Origin: Phycisphaerae bacterium
Lineage (GTDB): Bacteria; Planctomycetota; Phycisphaerae; UBA1845; UTPLA1
Assembly (NCBI GenBank): GCA_019636475.1
Contig: JAHBXN010000005.1
Location: forward strand, 186,001-250,000
Reading direction: 5' to 3'
DNA: 64,000 nt
Below, in pieces: positions 11,060 to 22,298 of the stretch (positions are counted from its first letter, which is position 1; every line of letters begins with the position of its first letter). A program made the position numbers and the translations under genes. Under the pieces are notes generated by a model that did not search any database, was not told the DNA's origin, and saw nothing but the letters and a program-made list of their open reading frames with translations.

Positions 11060-11665
11060 TCACGCAGAAAGCAGTTCCACCATGCGCGCAATCAGGTGAT
11101 CGATTTCGAATGGTTTCTTGATGAAATCGTCCGCACCGGCCGCTTTGAGATTCTCAATCTCCACGGGATCGACCGCGCCCGACACGATGATGATACGAGT
11201 CTCACTCAGTTGCGGATCGGATCGGATGCGGCGGCAGACGACGTTGCCGTTGATGTCCGGAAGCATGTAATCCAATAAGACGATATCCGGCGCAAACTCC
11301 TTGGTCTGTGCTCCGGCATCAAAGCCGTTTGATGCCGAGCGAACCTCGAAGCGACCCTCGCGCGTCAGGATATCGACAAGCATGTCGACAATCTCGCGAT
11401 CGTCATCCACCACCAGCACCTTGGACTTGCCGGAGCTGAGATTCTCCACCGGAATCTGATGCTCCTGCATGAACTCCATCAACGATTCACGCGGAATCCG
11501 GCGGAACCGCGAACCCGGCACCCGGAAACCGCGCAGCTTGCCGCTGTCAAAGCAGCGAATAACCGTCTGCTGGCTGATCCGGCAAATCTCCGCGACCTCC
11601 CCCGTTGTGAAGATGCTTTTCGTGCGCCAATCCAGTTGTTCGGTGGTGTTGGTTGTGTCGGCCAC
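11060..11665 (-). CDS. Response regulator: MerR/excisionase-type HTH followed by receiver domain
   Basis: Starting at the GTG at 11665 (weak GAGG upstream) the protein has 201 residues. Residues 18-70 form an excisionase/MerR-type DNA-binding domain (FTTGEVAEICRISQQTVIR, then a basic FRVPGSRFRRIP wing). Residues 80-200 are a complete receiver: acidic DDD pocket (VLVVDDDRE), phospho-acceptor Asp132 in LLDYMLPD, Ser162 and the KP pair (FIKKPFE). The frame stays open 86 residues further upstream, but that part looks non-coding, so I prefer the GTG. An HTH in front of the receiver is the reverse of the usual order. It is followed by the HDOD histidine kinase, suggesting a two-component pair. Target genes are unknown. 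Confidence 0.8.
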   Translation of the reverse strand: MADTTNTTEQLDWRTKSIFTTGEVAEICRISQQTVIRCFDSGKLRGFRVPGSRFRRIPRESLMEFMQEHQIPVENLSSGKSKVLVVDDDREIVDMLVDILTREGRFEVRSASNGFDAGAQTKEFAPDIVLLDYMLPDINGNVVCRRIRSDPQLSETRIIIVSGAVDPVEIENLKAAGADDFIKKPFEIDHLIARMVELLSA

Positions 11666-12017
11666 GATTGCCTCGCTTGGTCTGATAACTAGTTGTCGCA
11701 CTTTACCCAGTTCGCCCAAATTCACAAGCCTGATTCCATATCGATCGGCAATTCCGGCGACTTGCGGCTCATTCGATTTGCCCTGCAACCTCAACTCGAT
11801 AGAGGACGCACGAAACGGCCGATTCGAGGCCAGCGAGGGGGCAAACTCCGTTGCCGCGGCCACCGCCTGGAAATTGAGACACCCGCCTCTCGCGACGTGA
11901 AAAGCGGGTGTCAGATACGCCAATAGGCGGATTTGATGGATGATTAATCGAGGGCGACTTGCCGGGCCCCGGCACCGCCTCAGGTACTCGAAGAGTTAAT
12001 CCCGTTCGGGAGTTGAG
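11666..12017. other. Gene-poor stretch between the MerR-receiver gene and the surface-protein gene
   Basis: I see no convincing gene. The regulator frame continues through it but with unlikely protein content. It holds the inverted repeat at 11878-11912 and presumably the promoter of the regulator. Confidence 0.4.
11878..11912 (-). terminator. Inverted repeat, possible terminator of the fibronectin-repeat protein gene
   Basis: GACACCCGC (11878-11886) and GCGGGTGTC (11904-11912) are perfect 9-bp complements with a 17-base loop. On the minus strand the hairpin is followed by TCAATTT, a weak U tract. It lies 105 bases after the stop of the minus-strand gene at 12018. The long loop and weak tail leave the terminator role uncertain. 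Confidence 0.35.
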
Positions 12018-14252
12018 TCATTTAGCTGTCAAAGGCGTGCGCTGCGGTGGCCGCCGATCGGTGCGGCGACGCTTCATGCCGCAGAGGAGCACACCCGCCA
12101 TCAGCCACTGCGCGGCAGACGATGCTCCGCAGAGCATGCCGCACTCTCCTGTCGAGATGATCTGCCCTATCACATCAATCGCCTCGATTGCTCCGGATTC
12201 ACCCGATACCTCAGCCGTCATGCCCGAGCCGTTCGCCGTCGCCGTCACTTTGATCACACCCGCCGAGATCACGTGCAATTTCAGCAACATCGCGATGACC
12301 TGACCCGGATCAATTTTTCCAAGCTCAGTGCTGACGGCACCGTCGGCAATTGCGACATCCATCGGCGCATGCGACGCGCCCTCAAGGAGGTTGAGTGAAA
12401 CAAACGACGTGTTACCCGGTACGGCAAAGTTCAACGTGCAGTCGTTCGCGACGCCCGCGCCGTCATTCCTGACATCGATCTCAAACTCGATCTCGTCGCC
12501 CACCATCGCACCATCCACCCTCGCCGTAATCTCGACGTGGATATCCGGGCCGGTCGCAGTGCCAATTGCTTGCGTCGTGAAACTGCGCTGCATGCCGTAG
12601 GCGGTTCCAGCCGAATTGGTCGCGTAAGCGCGAACGTAATAGGTAGTGTCCGCGCTGAGACCCGTGAGCGTGCTGACAAAGCCGCCCGTGCCGGAACCGT
12701 CGATCGTTCGATCTCCGGAAACTGTCGGGCCGGAGCTGGTCCCCCAGCACACGCCGCGCGCCGTGACGCTGCCGCCGCCGTTGGATGTCACCGTCCCGCC
12801 GCACAACGCCGATGTCGTCGAGACCGCGGAAACGGTCGCAGTCGTCACGGTCGGAACGGCTGGCGATGAGGCGGTCGTCAACGACCGTTCATCACCGTAA
12901 GCGGTTCCGGCCGAATTCGTCGCATAGGCTCGAATGTAATAGGTCGTGCCCTGGTTGAGGCCCGTGAGTTCACTCGCGAAGCTTCCGATTCCCGCGCCAT
13001 TCGAGGTGTGACCATCCGCGATTGTCGGCAAATGCGATGTGCTCCAGCAGACGCCCCGCGCTGAGACGGCCGCACCACCGTCCGCAGTCACTTCACCGCC
13101 GGCGCTCGCGGAGCTTGACGTCACATTTGAAGCCGCGGTCGTTGCGACGGTGGGGGCCATGGCTGGCGCGAAGAAGGACTGCGGAAATGACGGCAGTCCA
13201 TAGGCGCAGGTACCATCGATGCTCACAGCCGCATTCTCAAAATCGCACCCCGCACCAAGCGTTTCCGGCGAGTGAATCACCGCCAGCGCGGTCTGCCCGC
13301 TTCGAGCGCAGTAAATCTTCCCGTCCGGGCCGAGTTGAAGGGCCCCGCAGGAGACGTTGCCGATCTGGACCTTTGATGCGGCGATGTCCGCGGCTTCCAG
13401 ATCAAACTGGAAGACTGCGTTGCTGAGGGTGCTGACGTACAAACGCGATCCATCCCGGGAGAATTCCACGCCATACGGATTCAGCAATCCCCCAAGGTCC
13501 ACGGCGTCCGAAACGACGCCCGTCGATGGATCGACTTGGTAATACTCGGCTGAACCGTCGGAGTAGTAGGCCATCGCAAGTTTCGTTCCGTCAGTCGACG
13601 GCTTCATGTAGCCGAACTCGCCGACGGCTCCGGTTGATACGCCCACATTGGAGATCACTGCCGTATGATTGACACCGACGGAGGTGACTTCGAACGCATG
13701 GATAGCATTCGAGTTGATTGCCCGGGCGAAAACCCAGTAGCCGCTGCCGTCGGCATTCCGTATCGCAGCCAGTTGCTCCGAGCAGGTCGCCATGAGGTTG
13801 ACATTCTTCTGGCTCGTGACGACATCTCCGTTGCCGCCGTAGAGCGTCAAGTCAACCACCGTGTAATTCATGCCGTTCACGCCGCCCGGAGCGGCATCCG
13901 CCGTGAAGATGTAATAGATGTCTTCGGAAGCCGGACTGGGAATGACGATGGCCGACTGCGTCGATGCAGGGTGTCCCAGCAGACCCGAGCCATTCGGCAT
14001 CACAACATGCGAGGCATTCAGAACCACGGACCCGTCTGTGTAGAAAAGCAAATTCCCATCCGAATCGGAGATCGTCGCGCAGCCTTCGCTGGCGGAAATC
14101 TGGCCACCCGTCAACGGCTGGGGGCTGCCGGATGCGAACGTCAGTCCGCCGTCAAATCCGAAGTACCAGTTGTTGCCATGCTTCTCTGCGCCCTCTACCG
14201 TTGCACATGCAGTGAGCAGCAGAAGCGCCGCGGCCAGTCGATTAATAAACAT
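12018..14252 (-). CDS. Exported surface protein: propeller, two fibronectin III-like repeats, DUF11-like domain, C-terminal anchor
   Basis: Encodes 744 residues. The N-terminal signal has a hydrophobic core followed by LTAC (possible lipobox) or a VEGA cut site. Residues about 25-360 resemble the N-terminal propeller of Bacteroidota gliding/T9SS-type proteins (NNWYFGFDGGLTF, EGCATISDSDGNLLFYTDG). Two near-identical repeats at about 370-462 and 470-560 share ARGVCW and TYYxRAYATNSAGTAYG and look like fibronectin type III units. Residues 568-680 resemble a DUF11 repeat. The end is ECGMLC, a hydrophobic run and KRRR, a sorting-signal layout like that of the 1-5616 protein. Upstream GGGGA supports the start. 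Probably an adhesive or structural surface protein; no enzyme motif is seen. Confidence 0.78.
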   Translation of the reverse strand: MFINRLAAALLLLTACATVEGAEKHGNNWYFGFDGGLTFASGSPQPLTGGQISASEGCATISDSDGNLLFYTDGSVVLNASHVVMPNGSGLLGHPASTQSAIVIPSPASEDIYYIFTADAAPGGVNGMNYTVVDLTLYGGNGDVVTSQKNVNLMATCSEQLAAIRNADGSGYWVFARAINSNAIHAFEVTSVGVNHTAVISNVGVSTGAVGEFGYMKPSTDGTKLAMAYYSDGSAEYYQVDPSTGVVSDAVDLGGLLNPYGVEFSRDGSRLYVSTLSNAVFQFDLEAADIAASKVQIGNVSCGALQLGPDGKIYCARSGQTALAVIHSPETLGAGCDFENAAVSIDGTCAYGLPSFPQSFFAPAMAPTVATTAASNVTSSSASAGGEVTADGGAAVSARGVCWSTSHLPTIADGHTSNGAGIGSFASELTGLNQGTTYYIRAYATNSAGTAYGDERSLTTASSPAVPTVTTATVSAVSTTSALCGGTVTSNGGGSVTARGVCWGTSSGPTVSGDRTIDGSGTGGFVSTLTGLSADTTYYVRAYATNSAGTAYGMQRSFTTQAIGTATGPDIHVEITARVDGAMVGDEIEFEIDVRNDGAGVANDCTLNFAVPGNTSFVSLNLLEGASHAPMDVAIADGAVSTELGKIDPGQVIAMLLKLHVISAGVIKVTATANGSGMTAEVSGESGAIEAIDVIGQIISTGECGMLCGASSAAQWLMAGVLLCGMKRRRTDRRPPQRTPLTAK

Positions 14253-14287
14253 GCTCTTCCCCCGTCCGTCCGAGCGGATTCAACTCC

Positions 14288-14311
14288 ATGACCGAATAGT
14301 GCATCGGTCAT
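14288..14311. repeat. 8-bp inverted repeat upstream of the surface-protein gene
   Basis: ATGACCGA (14288-14295) and TCGGTCAT (14304-14311) are perfect complements with an 8-base spacer. The site is centred about 47 bases upstream of the minus-strand start codon at 14252, where an operator could sit. No regulator is assigned. Confidence 0.35.
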
Positions 14312-14629
14312 CGCAACCAAATCGCAATAGGTCCGCATGGACGTCCCGCAACAGACGCCGCTGGACATAGCCGAAGTTCGACCCCGGACCTGGTTGGCAA
14401 ATCCTGCGATACATCGAACATAAAATAAGTCGTGCGGACCGAGCGGCCGCATGAACATCCGGTTCAGCTAATCAGTCGGATTCCGCCGGCGGCGGATTCC
14501 AATAACCCGGCGCGAACGGATCGGCTGAAACAGGGCTGGGTTTATGGGAATTGCAGCGCCCGCGTCGGAGAAACCCGTTCGCAGGTCCGAATGCGCGTCT
14601 CTCGACGGTTGCGGCGACACCAATCGAAC

Positions 14630-14667
14630 AAAAAACCGCGGCTGCATCCGAAGACGCAGACCGCGGC
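14630..14667 (-). terminator. Rho-independent terminator of the SPFH gene
   Basis: Read on the minus strand: CCGCGG and CTGC pair with GCAG and CCGCGG around a TTCG tetraloop, followed by six T. The stable tetraloop and U tract make this a textbook terminator. It lies about 75 bases after the SPFH stop codon. Confidence 0.85.
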
Positions 14668-14740
14668 TCTATTAAGGTTCAATCTTCTCGCAGGGACGTC
14701 ACGCCCCGAATTCGACGTACGCCGAATGACACCCGACCGA

Positions 14741-15724
14741 TCAGGCGTGCTCACTCGATCCACCGGCATGGCGCGTTAGGATCGGCGGAGTATGTCGTTC
14801 GCTTGACCGGGTCGGCTTCTGGGGGACGCCGTTTTCACCAGTGACGATCAATGCCTGCATAATCTGATCGCTGACCTGGCTCATGCCGTCCGGTGAATAG
14901 GGCAGCATCATCACGGTGGCCTTGTTGTTCGCCCCGACGGCCGTCACGGTATCGTAATGCTGGGTGAGCAGAACCATGCGCGTCGCCTCTTCGGGGGAGA
15001 TGCCCGCCTCTGAACATGCCGCGACCGATTCCTTCAAGCCGTTGGCGATGGCCAGTCGCTGCCGTGCGATACCGACGCCTTGCAGTTCCTTTGCACGGGC
15101 TTCTGCCTCGGCCTCCGCGATCACGCGGATCTTCTTGGCATCGGCCTCATTGCGAGCGGCTTCGCGAAGGCGGGCCGACGCATTGACCATGTTCATCGCT
15201 TCCTTCACCTTGGCGTCGGGCTGAATGTCATTGACCAGCGCCTGCAGAATCGTGTACCCGAACTGCGACATGATGTCATCGAGGCGTTCCTTCACCGCCG
15301 CCGCGATTCGCTCCTTTTCGGAGAATACGTTGTCGATCGGCATTTCGGGGACGAGCGCACGCACCGTATCGAAGACGTACGAGCTGATCTGCTGGGCGGG
15401 ATTCATCAACTTGTAATGCGCTGCCAGAACAGCGTCATCATCCTCCCGGACAAAAAACTGCACTGCGATCTTCAAATCAACGAATACGTCATCCCTGCTC
15501 TTCGACTCGACGCCGATTTCCAACTCTCGCACGCGGTGCGTAATTCGGCCGGCGACGCGATCGAAGATCGGCAGTTTGAAGTTCAGCCCCGGATGCGCCA
15601 CCGCATTGAACTTGCCGAAGCGTTCGACAATGGCGCGGGTTTGCTGCTCCACGGTGAACAGGCCGCTGAAAACCACGATCATCGCAAACAGCCCAAGAAT
15701 GATAGCCGCAATCAAGTATCCCAT
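14741..15724 (-). CDS. SPFH/Band 7 (stomatin-like) membrane protein
   Basis: Encodes 327 residues from MGYLIAAIILG; AGAGGA stands just upstream. A membrane segment at about 4-25 is followed by a complete SPFH domain (TVEQQTRAIVERFGKF, HPGLNFKLPIFDRV) to about 180. Then comes a long Ala/Glu-rich helical region (NEADAKKIRVIAEAEAEA) that drives oligomerisation in stomatins and HflK/C-like proteins. A variable C-terminal tail follows. Such proteins form ring or cage assemblies on the inner membrane and organise membrane microdomains or proteases. No NfeD-like partner gene is adjacent. A zinc-ribbon protein gene lies 46 bases upstream, probably in the same transcript. Confidence 0.9.
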   Translation of the reverse strand: MGYLIAAIILGLFAMIVVFSGLFTVEQQTRAIVERFGKFNAVAHPGLNFKLPIFDRVAGRITHRVRELEIGVESKSRDDVFVDLKIAVQFFVREDDDAVLAAHYKLMNPAQQISSYVFDTVRALVPEMPIDNVFSEKERIAAAVKERLDDIMSQFGYTILQALVNDIQPDAKVKEAMNMVNASARLREAARNEADAKKIRVIAEAEAEARAKELQGVGIARQRLAIANGLKESVAACSEAGISPEEATRMVLLTQHYDTVTAVGANNKATVMMLPYSPDGMSQVSDQIMQALIVTGENGVPQKPTRSSERHTPPILTRHAGGSSEHA

Positions 15725-15770
15725 CGTTCCTCTACCTTTCTCCCGCGACCGGCGGGCCGAACGACCCCGA

Positions 15771-16217
15771 TCAGACAAACTCAGCCGACACCAGTGAAAC
15801 CCGATGGCTCTTCACCGGCAATTCGATATCATAGGAAGGAACCTCAATTCGCACTTCCTGTCCACGAGCGACGGTGGTCACAGATTTCTCGACATCGACC
15901 GCCAATTGCCAGGCCTCATCCCGCCCGATGACGCGAATCACGACATCGCGCAGCGCATACCCCGCATTCCACAGGACGACTCTCATCGATTCGGTTCCGA
16001 TCAAGGTCGGCCCGCCGGACACCGACTCCATGCGATAGTGCAGATCTGCCGCGCATTCGACCGGGCAGAAGCCATCCGGAGGCCTAATCGGATTCGGATG
16101 GCTCGCACGGCCGGCGCTGCTCACCGCGGCATCGAGCGACCTGCCGCAATATCGACAAAACTGGGCTGTCGCCGCGTTTCGTTCGTTGCACTCGGCACAT
16201 ATTCGCTCCTGCGGCAT
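15771..16217 (-). CDS. Zinc-ribbon protein of unknown function
   Basis: Encodes 148 residues from MPQERICAEC. The N-terminus has a treble-clef-like ribbon, C-x2-C-x3-N-x6-C-x2-C (CAEC ... FCRYCGRSL), about residues 7-24. The remaining 100 residues look like a beta-sandwich with several strands (RVVLWNAGYALRDVVIRVIG) and no membrane segment. The function is not recognised. It sits just upstream of the SPFH gene on the same strand and could be a soluble partner. The ribbon spacing equals that of the finger at 26425-26733 except that the leading Trp is absent. Confidence 0.6.
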   Translation of the reverse strand: MPQERICAECNERNAATAQFCRYCGRSLDAAVSSAGRASHPNPIRPPDGFCPVECAADLHYRMESVSGGPTLIGTESMRVVLWNAGYALRDVVIRVIGRDEAWQLAVDVEKSVTTVARGQEVRIEVPSYDIELPVKSHRVSLVSAEFV

Positions 16218-16426
16218 CGCGCAAGCTCCCCGCCAAACTTCGGCCACACACATAGCGGGCGCCCTGCACAACGTCACAGGGTCCGGTATTACCATGCACT
16301 CCGCTACGTCAGTCGGCCTCAGACACCGAATAAAGTGTAGTCGATAAAAGTGCACAGGCTACTATAAAACCGCGCCGAGCTTCTACGGGGGCGGTACGCT
16401 GAATCGACGGCCGTTCCACAAGGTGA

Positions 16427-17737
16427 CTAACGGCCTCCCATGCGATTCGTTTCGCCTTCCGCGATTAATAGCTCTCTGGCCAGGGCCGGTCCCACGATCG
16501 ACGCCGCCAGCTCAAATCCGCGAGCGGTCGGGTGAACCGCGTCGAAAAGTACACCCGCGTTGACGGCCCCGGTCGAATGGGCCGCTGACCTGAACACCGG
16601 CGTCAAATCGACCATTTCGATCCCCTGACGCGCCGCCCAATTCGCCAGTCTTCGCTGTGGATAGTCAATTGACGCTGCCGGTTCCAATTGATCCCGAAAC
16701 GGGAAATACACAATCAGGAATCGGGCATTGATCCGCCGACACTCGTCCAACATTTCGCCAAGGTCGTCAAGCGCCCGTTGCCAGGCGGCCTCGATATCCG
16801 GCCGCAAGGGTTCGGTAAAGAGCACCGAGTGATCCCAGAACGGATCGTCACCGTCGCGCGTGGCAATCGGCTGTCCCCAAAGATTCCAGTCGCGCCACCG
16901 CGAGACGCGGGCCTCGGTCACGATGGAATCAACGAATCGGTATAGACCGCTCCAATGGGTCGATCGCAATGTGAATTCGGGAAAGACCGCCGCGCGCGTC
17001 TGGCCCGGTTCGACTCCCAGCACGTCAGACACATCGTTAATGCAAAACTGCGCGACAACAACCGTCGGCTGCACCGCCGCACCGATCTCCCGAAGAAGGT
17101 CGCCCCCCTGCCATGCGGCATAACCGGCGACGCCGCCGTTGATGCAGTCCCAGTCTTGTCCGCCGTCCATGTCACTGAGGGCTCGCCGAACCTGTTCGGA
17201 GAAGGTCTGCCGGAAGGAGACGCCGTAGCCGTATGTGACGGAGTCCCCGAGAAACAGGATGCGTCGCCCCGTCGCTCGGCGCGGCGGAGCGGCCGGGGCA
17301 ACGCGCAGCCCGAACGCATCCGTGGAAACCGGCTCACCGGCAAATGTACCGGAGGCTCGAGCCATCGGGCGGTGATACCACCCGCGCCGCGCGTGAGGCG
17401 TGTAAACCGTGTCGGTCTCGATTGCGGGCGGATAAAAGAGTCCCACTCCCTGATCGAGCGAAATCGTGAAAAGCAGCGCGGCGGCCATCGCGGCGATTCG
17501 TGGGGTGCGCATCGAGCCGATCGGCAGCCGCCGGGCAAGAATCCAGACGACCGTGCAAAGAAGCAATGATGCTCCGTGGGTGTACATTGAAGCAAAGAGA
17601 AGTGGGATGTACCGCGGCCCCAGTCCGGTATGCGCCGTGTCGATCCGGATCAGCGCCAGGAGCAGCGCTGTCGCGAAGGCAAAATAAATGCAGCCCGCGC
17701 CGGCCATAAACCGGAGCAGGCGGTTGGCACGTCCCAT
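16427..17737 (-). CDS. Membrane-anchored SGNH/GDSL hydrolase
   Basis: Encodes 436 residues from MGRANRLLRF, with GGGAG upstream. Three membrane segments lie at about 10-30, 42-66 and 80-100. The SGNH domain follows: block I FLGDSVTYGYG (Ser at about 166), a Gly block (NGGVAGYAAWQGG), block III CINDVSD and block V FDAVHPTARG with the catalytic Asp and His. Such proteins remove acyl or acetyl groups from glycans or lipids, often on the outer face of the inner membrane. The substrate cannot be told here. No glycan cluster surrounds it. Confidence 0.82.
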   Translation of the reverse strand: MGRANRLLRFMAGAGCIYFAFATALLLALIRIDTAHTGLGPRYIPLLFASMYTHGASLLLCTVVWILARRLPIGSMRTPRIAAMAAALLFTISLDQGVGLFYPPAIETDTVYTPHARRGWYHRPMARASGTFAGEPVSTDAFGLRVAPAAPPRRATGRRILFLGDSVTYGYGVSFRQTFSEQVRRALSDMDGGQDWDCINGGVAGYAAWQGGDLLREIGAAVQPTVVVAQFCINDVSDVLGVEPGQTRAAVFPEFTLRSTHWSGLYRFVDSIVTEARVSRWRDWNLWGQPIATRDGDDPFWDHSVLFTEPLRPDIEAAWQRALDDLGEMLDECRRINARFLIVYFPFRDQLEPAASIDYPQRRLANWAARQGIEMVDLTPVFRSAAHSTGAVNAGVLFDAVHPTARGFELAASIVGPALARELLIAEGETNRMGGR

Positions 17738-17917
17738 GAATGACTCCCATTTCAATAAATGGTATCGGAGGCGGATCGTTTTTTCAAACCGAAGCGGGGC
17801 TGATCCGCCAGGCATTGGTGCCAATTATATGACACATCGCGATCGGGATGGATTTTGCGGCGACTGCACGGAACGGTCTGGACTCCTCGACGGCAGGCAG
17901 CGGCCGCGCGGAAGGAA

Positions 17918-19453
<1,536 letters not shown>

Positions 19454-19495
19454 TGTGTGTTTCCATCCATGTCGGCATCGGCGACGAGCCGCGCC

Positions 19496-20596
19496 TTACT
19501 TGCCCTTGCCGAAAAACGTCTTGAGCGAATCGTAGATGTCGTCCTTCGTATTCACCCGGCTTGTGATGACGTTTTCGTGTTTGTCCATGTACTCGTGTAT
19601 GACGTTGATGAAATTGCCGCTGCCGTAGGCGCTGGCGACCTGGCAGTAGCCGAATAGGTTGATGTACGGCAGCAGGTGCTCCTGCATGATTTTGCAGCAC
19701 TCGCGCGAATCGCTCTCGCTTGAATTGTCGCCATCCGAAAAGTGGAAGATGTATACGTTCCACTCCGAAGGCGAGTAATTCGACTCGAGGATCTGCCGAC
19801 ACACATGAAACGCGCTGGAGATTTTCGTGCCTCCGTCCTCACGAATGCGGAAAAACGTCTGCCGATCAACCTCCGCAGCCCGGACGTCGTGCACAATGTA
19901 GCGGCTGTCAATGCCTTCGTAGTTTTTTCGAAGCCATGTATCAATCCAGAAGGCCTCAAGCCTGACGAGTTCCTTCTGCTCGTCCCCCATCGAGCCCGAT
20001 ACGTCCATCATGTAGCAGATCACCGCGTTGGACTGCGGCTTCTTCACCGTCTTCCAACTGCGGAATCGCATGTCGGTGCGCATCGGTATGATGATCGGCT
20101 TGTCAGGGTCATAAAGACCGGACATCAGTTGCCGGCGCATCGCGGCGCGGAAAGTCCGCTTGAAGTGCCGCAACGAGTTCGGCCCGGTCGAGCGAATGCC
20201 GCTGTAACGGTCCTTTTCGCTCGTGATGGTGTGCTTTCCCTTGGGCTGGATGCGAGGCAGCTTCAACTGATCGCCGAGGATCTCCGCAAGTTCGTCAAGC
20301 GAAACCTCAACCTCCAGAATGTGGCGACCCGGATCGGTGCCGGCCGCTCCCTTGCCGCCGTCCTGCGAATCGACGGGGTCGCCCGCCTTTCCGTCGCCGG
20401 CGCCGACGCCGCCGTCGTTGTTGTCGCCATACCGGAAATGCGGCAGTTCGATGCCGCGAATCGGGATGCTGATGGTCTTCTGCCCCTCGCGCCCCAGCAG
20501 TTCACCGCGGGTGAGAAACTTCCGAAGGTCATCTCGGATCTTCCCCTTGACGATCTGACGGAAGCGCTGGTGGTCTTTTTCGATCTTCAGAGCCAT
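19496..20596 (-). CDS. DUF444 (YeaH/YhbH) family protein with VWA-like fold
   Basis: Encodes 366 residues. The N-terminus (DHQRFRQIVKGKIRDDLRKF) and a Gly/Asp-rich linker near 80-110 are typical of the family. Residues about 180-360 resemble a von Willebrand A domain: metal-site motif MDVSGSMGD, then DDG-type positions (REDGGTKISSAF) and FHFSDGDN. In other bacteria these genes form prkA-yeaH-spoVR operons induced by starvation or nitrogen stress. Here only the last two occur; 343 gene-free bases precede this gene. Start ATG at 20596 agrees with the conserved N-terminus. Confidence 0.9.
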   Translation of the reverse strand: MALKIEKDHQRFRQIVKGKIRDDLRKFLTRGELLGREGQKTISIPIRGIELPHFRYGDNNDGGVGAGDGKAGDPVDSQDGGKGAAGTDPGRHILEVEVSLDELAEILGDQLKLPRIQPKGKHTITSEKDRYSGIRSTGPNSLRHFKRTFRAAMRRQLMSGLYDPDKPIIIPMRTDMRFRSWKTVKKPQSNAVICYMMDVSGSMGDEQKELVRLEAFWIDTWLRKNYEGIDSRYIVHDVRAAEVDRQTFFRIREDGGTKISSAFHVCRQILESNYSPSEWNVYIFHFSDGDNSSESDSRECCKIMQEHLLPYINLFGYCQVASAYGSGNFINVIHEYMDKHENVITSRVNTKDDIYDSLKTFFGKGK

Positions 20597-20939
20597 GCCT
20601 GTCCTCGCCCATCCGGGTCTTGGAAATATACGATGGGCACAATTTCATCGGCTACGCGGGTCGTTGCGTTGCCTCTTTGCCGCAAACGATTTTATCCGGC
20701 ACGCGAAACGACATTGCCGATCCTCCCACGATCGGCGGGGTACCCCGTTTCCGCCGGTGCTCACTGAATCATATCGGACCGGCGCAAGAATCGCCGCTTT
20801 TTTTGAATGTCAGCGCGCTGCATCCGCCGAGCGTGCGTTTGCGCATTGGCTGGGCAATCCGTCGAATTGCCGGGAGGGTTGACCATCCGGACGGCGTTTT
20901 TTCGCCAAGCGCACCTGGCGATGAAAGAACGACCCGGCA
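20597..20939. other. Intergenic region upstream of the DUF444-spoVR pair
   Basis: No gene is supported here. It lies between the DUF444 start and the accC stop and must hold the promoter of the DUF444-spoVR pair. A TATATT resembling a -10 box is readable on the minus strand about 40 bases before the DUF444 start, without a clear -35. Confidence 0.4.
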
Positions 20940-22298
20940 TCACTTCTTCGTGAAGGTGCGCTCGATGAAGCCGGTATCGACTTTGCCTGTGGAGAAATCT
21001 GAATGCGCGAAGATCTGACGGTGAAGTGGAATCGTGGTTTTGATCGGCCCGATCTCGAACTCGTCCAGACACCGCCGCATGCAGGCGATGGCTTCATCCC
21101 GCGTCGGGCGATGGACAATCAGCTTGGCGATCATTGAGTCGTAATATGGCGGAATCGTCGCACCTGCGTGCACATGCGAATCAAACCGCACGCCCGGGCC
21201 GCCCGGCGCGATGAACGTTTCAATCCTCCCCGGACAGGGACGGAAATTGTGTTCGGGGTCCTCCGCATTGATTCGGACTTCGATGGCCGATCCGTTTTGC
21301 TGAATATCTTTCTGACGCAGCGCGAGCTTCTGCCCGGCGGCGACGAGAATCATCGACTGAATCAGGTCGATGCCGGTCACCAGCTCAGTGACGGGATGCT
21401 CGACCTGTATTCGCGTATTGACCTCAAGGAAATAGAAGTTCTCGTCCTTGTCCATGACGAACTCGACCGTGCCGGCCGAAAAATAATTCGCGGCCTGAAC
21501 CAGCCTCAGCGCCGACTTGCAGACAGCGTCGCGGGTCTTCTCGCTCAGGAGAGCGGACGGCGACTCCTCCACCAGTTTCTGATGACGGCGCTGGAGCGAG
21601 CAGTCTCGCTCCCATAAGTGGAAGTAGTTCCCGTGCTGGTCCGCAAGAACCTGGATCTCAATATGCCGCGGCTCGAGAATGAGCTTTTCAACGTAGACGC
21701 GATCGTCCTTGAAGGCTGCGAGCGCTTCGGTCTTCGCATTCTTGATCTGCGTCCGGAGCGCCGCCTCGTTGTGGACGACGCGCATGCCCTTGCCGCCGCC
21801 ACCCGCCACGGCCTTGATGATGACCGGATAACCGATCTCGCGGCTGACTTTGACGGCTTCCTCAACATCCTCCACCTCGCCGTCGCTGCCAGGCACCGTC
21901 GGCACACGAGCTTTCCTGGCCAGTTTCTTTGCGGCGGCCTTGTCCCCCAGAAGCCGGATTGACTCCGCGCTGGGGCCGATGAACTCAATTTTTGCGGCCC
22001 GGCATTGCTCGGCAAAGCTCGCGTTCTCCGCAAGAAAGCCGTAGCCGGGATGGATCGCGTCGACGTCCATGATCTCCGCCGCTGCAATGAGGCGGTCGGC
22101 CCGAAGATAGCTCAGTGAAGAGGCGTTTTCGCCAATGCAGACGGTCTTGTCGGCAAGTCGAAGATACGACGCGTCCTTGTCGGCCATCGAATGGACGGCG
22201 ACCGTCTCAATGCCCATCTCCTTGCAGGCGCGGATGATCCGCAGCGCGATCTCACCGCGATTGGCTATCAGGATTCGTGAAAACATGCGATTGTTCAT
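20940..22298 (-). CDS. accC: Acetyl-CoA carboxylase, biotin carboxylase subunit
   Basis: About 452 residues from [20 protein letters not shown] (the start could also be the Met four residues later). All landmarks of biotin carboxylase are present: [14 protein letters not shown], the ATP-grasp loop [17 protein letters not shown]-type segment [35 protein letters not shown] and the [16 protein letters not shown] segment. It carboxylates biotin on AccB using ATP and bicarbonate, the first step of fatty-acid synthesis. It lies about 100 bases downstream of accB on the same strand. AccA and AccD are not in the window. Confidence 0.96.
   Translation of the reverse strand: MNNRMFSRILIANRGEIALRIIRACKEMGIETVAVHSMADKDASYLRLADKTVCIGENASSLSYLRADRLIAAAEIMDVDAIHPGYGFLAENASFAEQCRAAKIEFIGPSAESIRLLGDKAAAKKLARKARVPTVPGSDGEVEDVEEAVKVSREIGYPVIIKAVAGGGGKGMRVVHNEAALRTQIKNAKTEALAAFKDDRVYVEKLILEPRHIEIQVLADQHGNYFHLWERDCSLQRRHQKLVEESPSALLSEKTRDAVCKSALRLVQAANYFSAGTVEFVMDKDENFYFLEVNTRIQVEHPVTELVTGIDLIQSMILVAAGQKLALRQKDIQQNGSAIEVRINAEDPEHNFRPCPGRIETFIAPGGPGVRFDSHVHAGATIPPYYDSMIAKLIVHRPTRDEAIACMRRCLDEFEIGPIKTTIPLHRQIFAHSDFSTGKVDTGFIERTFTKK

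Larger units (their letters stand above)
14253..14740. other. Intergenic region between surface-protein and SPFH genes
   Basis: No gene is supported. It contains an inverted repeat at 14288-14311 close to the start of the minus-strand surface-protein gene, and a strong minus-strand terminator at 14630-14667 that ends the SPFH gene. The remainder shows nothing I can name. Confidence 0.5.

Noticed and set aside
11666-11923. 86-residue N-terminal extension of the MerR/receiver regulator
   Set aside because: Content looks non-coding and contains an inverted repeat; the GTG at 11665 places the HTH at the usual distance.
14636-14666. Regulatory dyad near the SPFH gene
   Set aside because: The TTCG loop and following T run on the minus strand make it a terminator.
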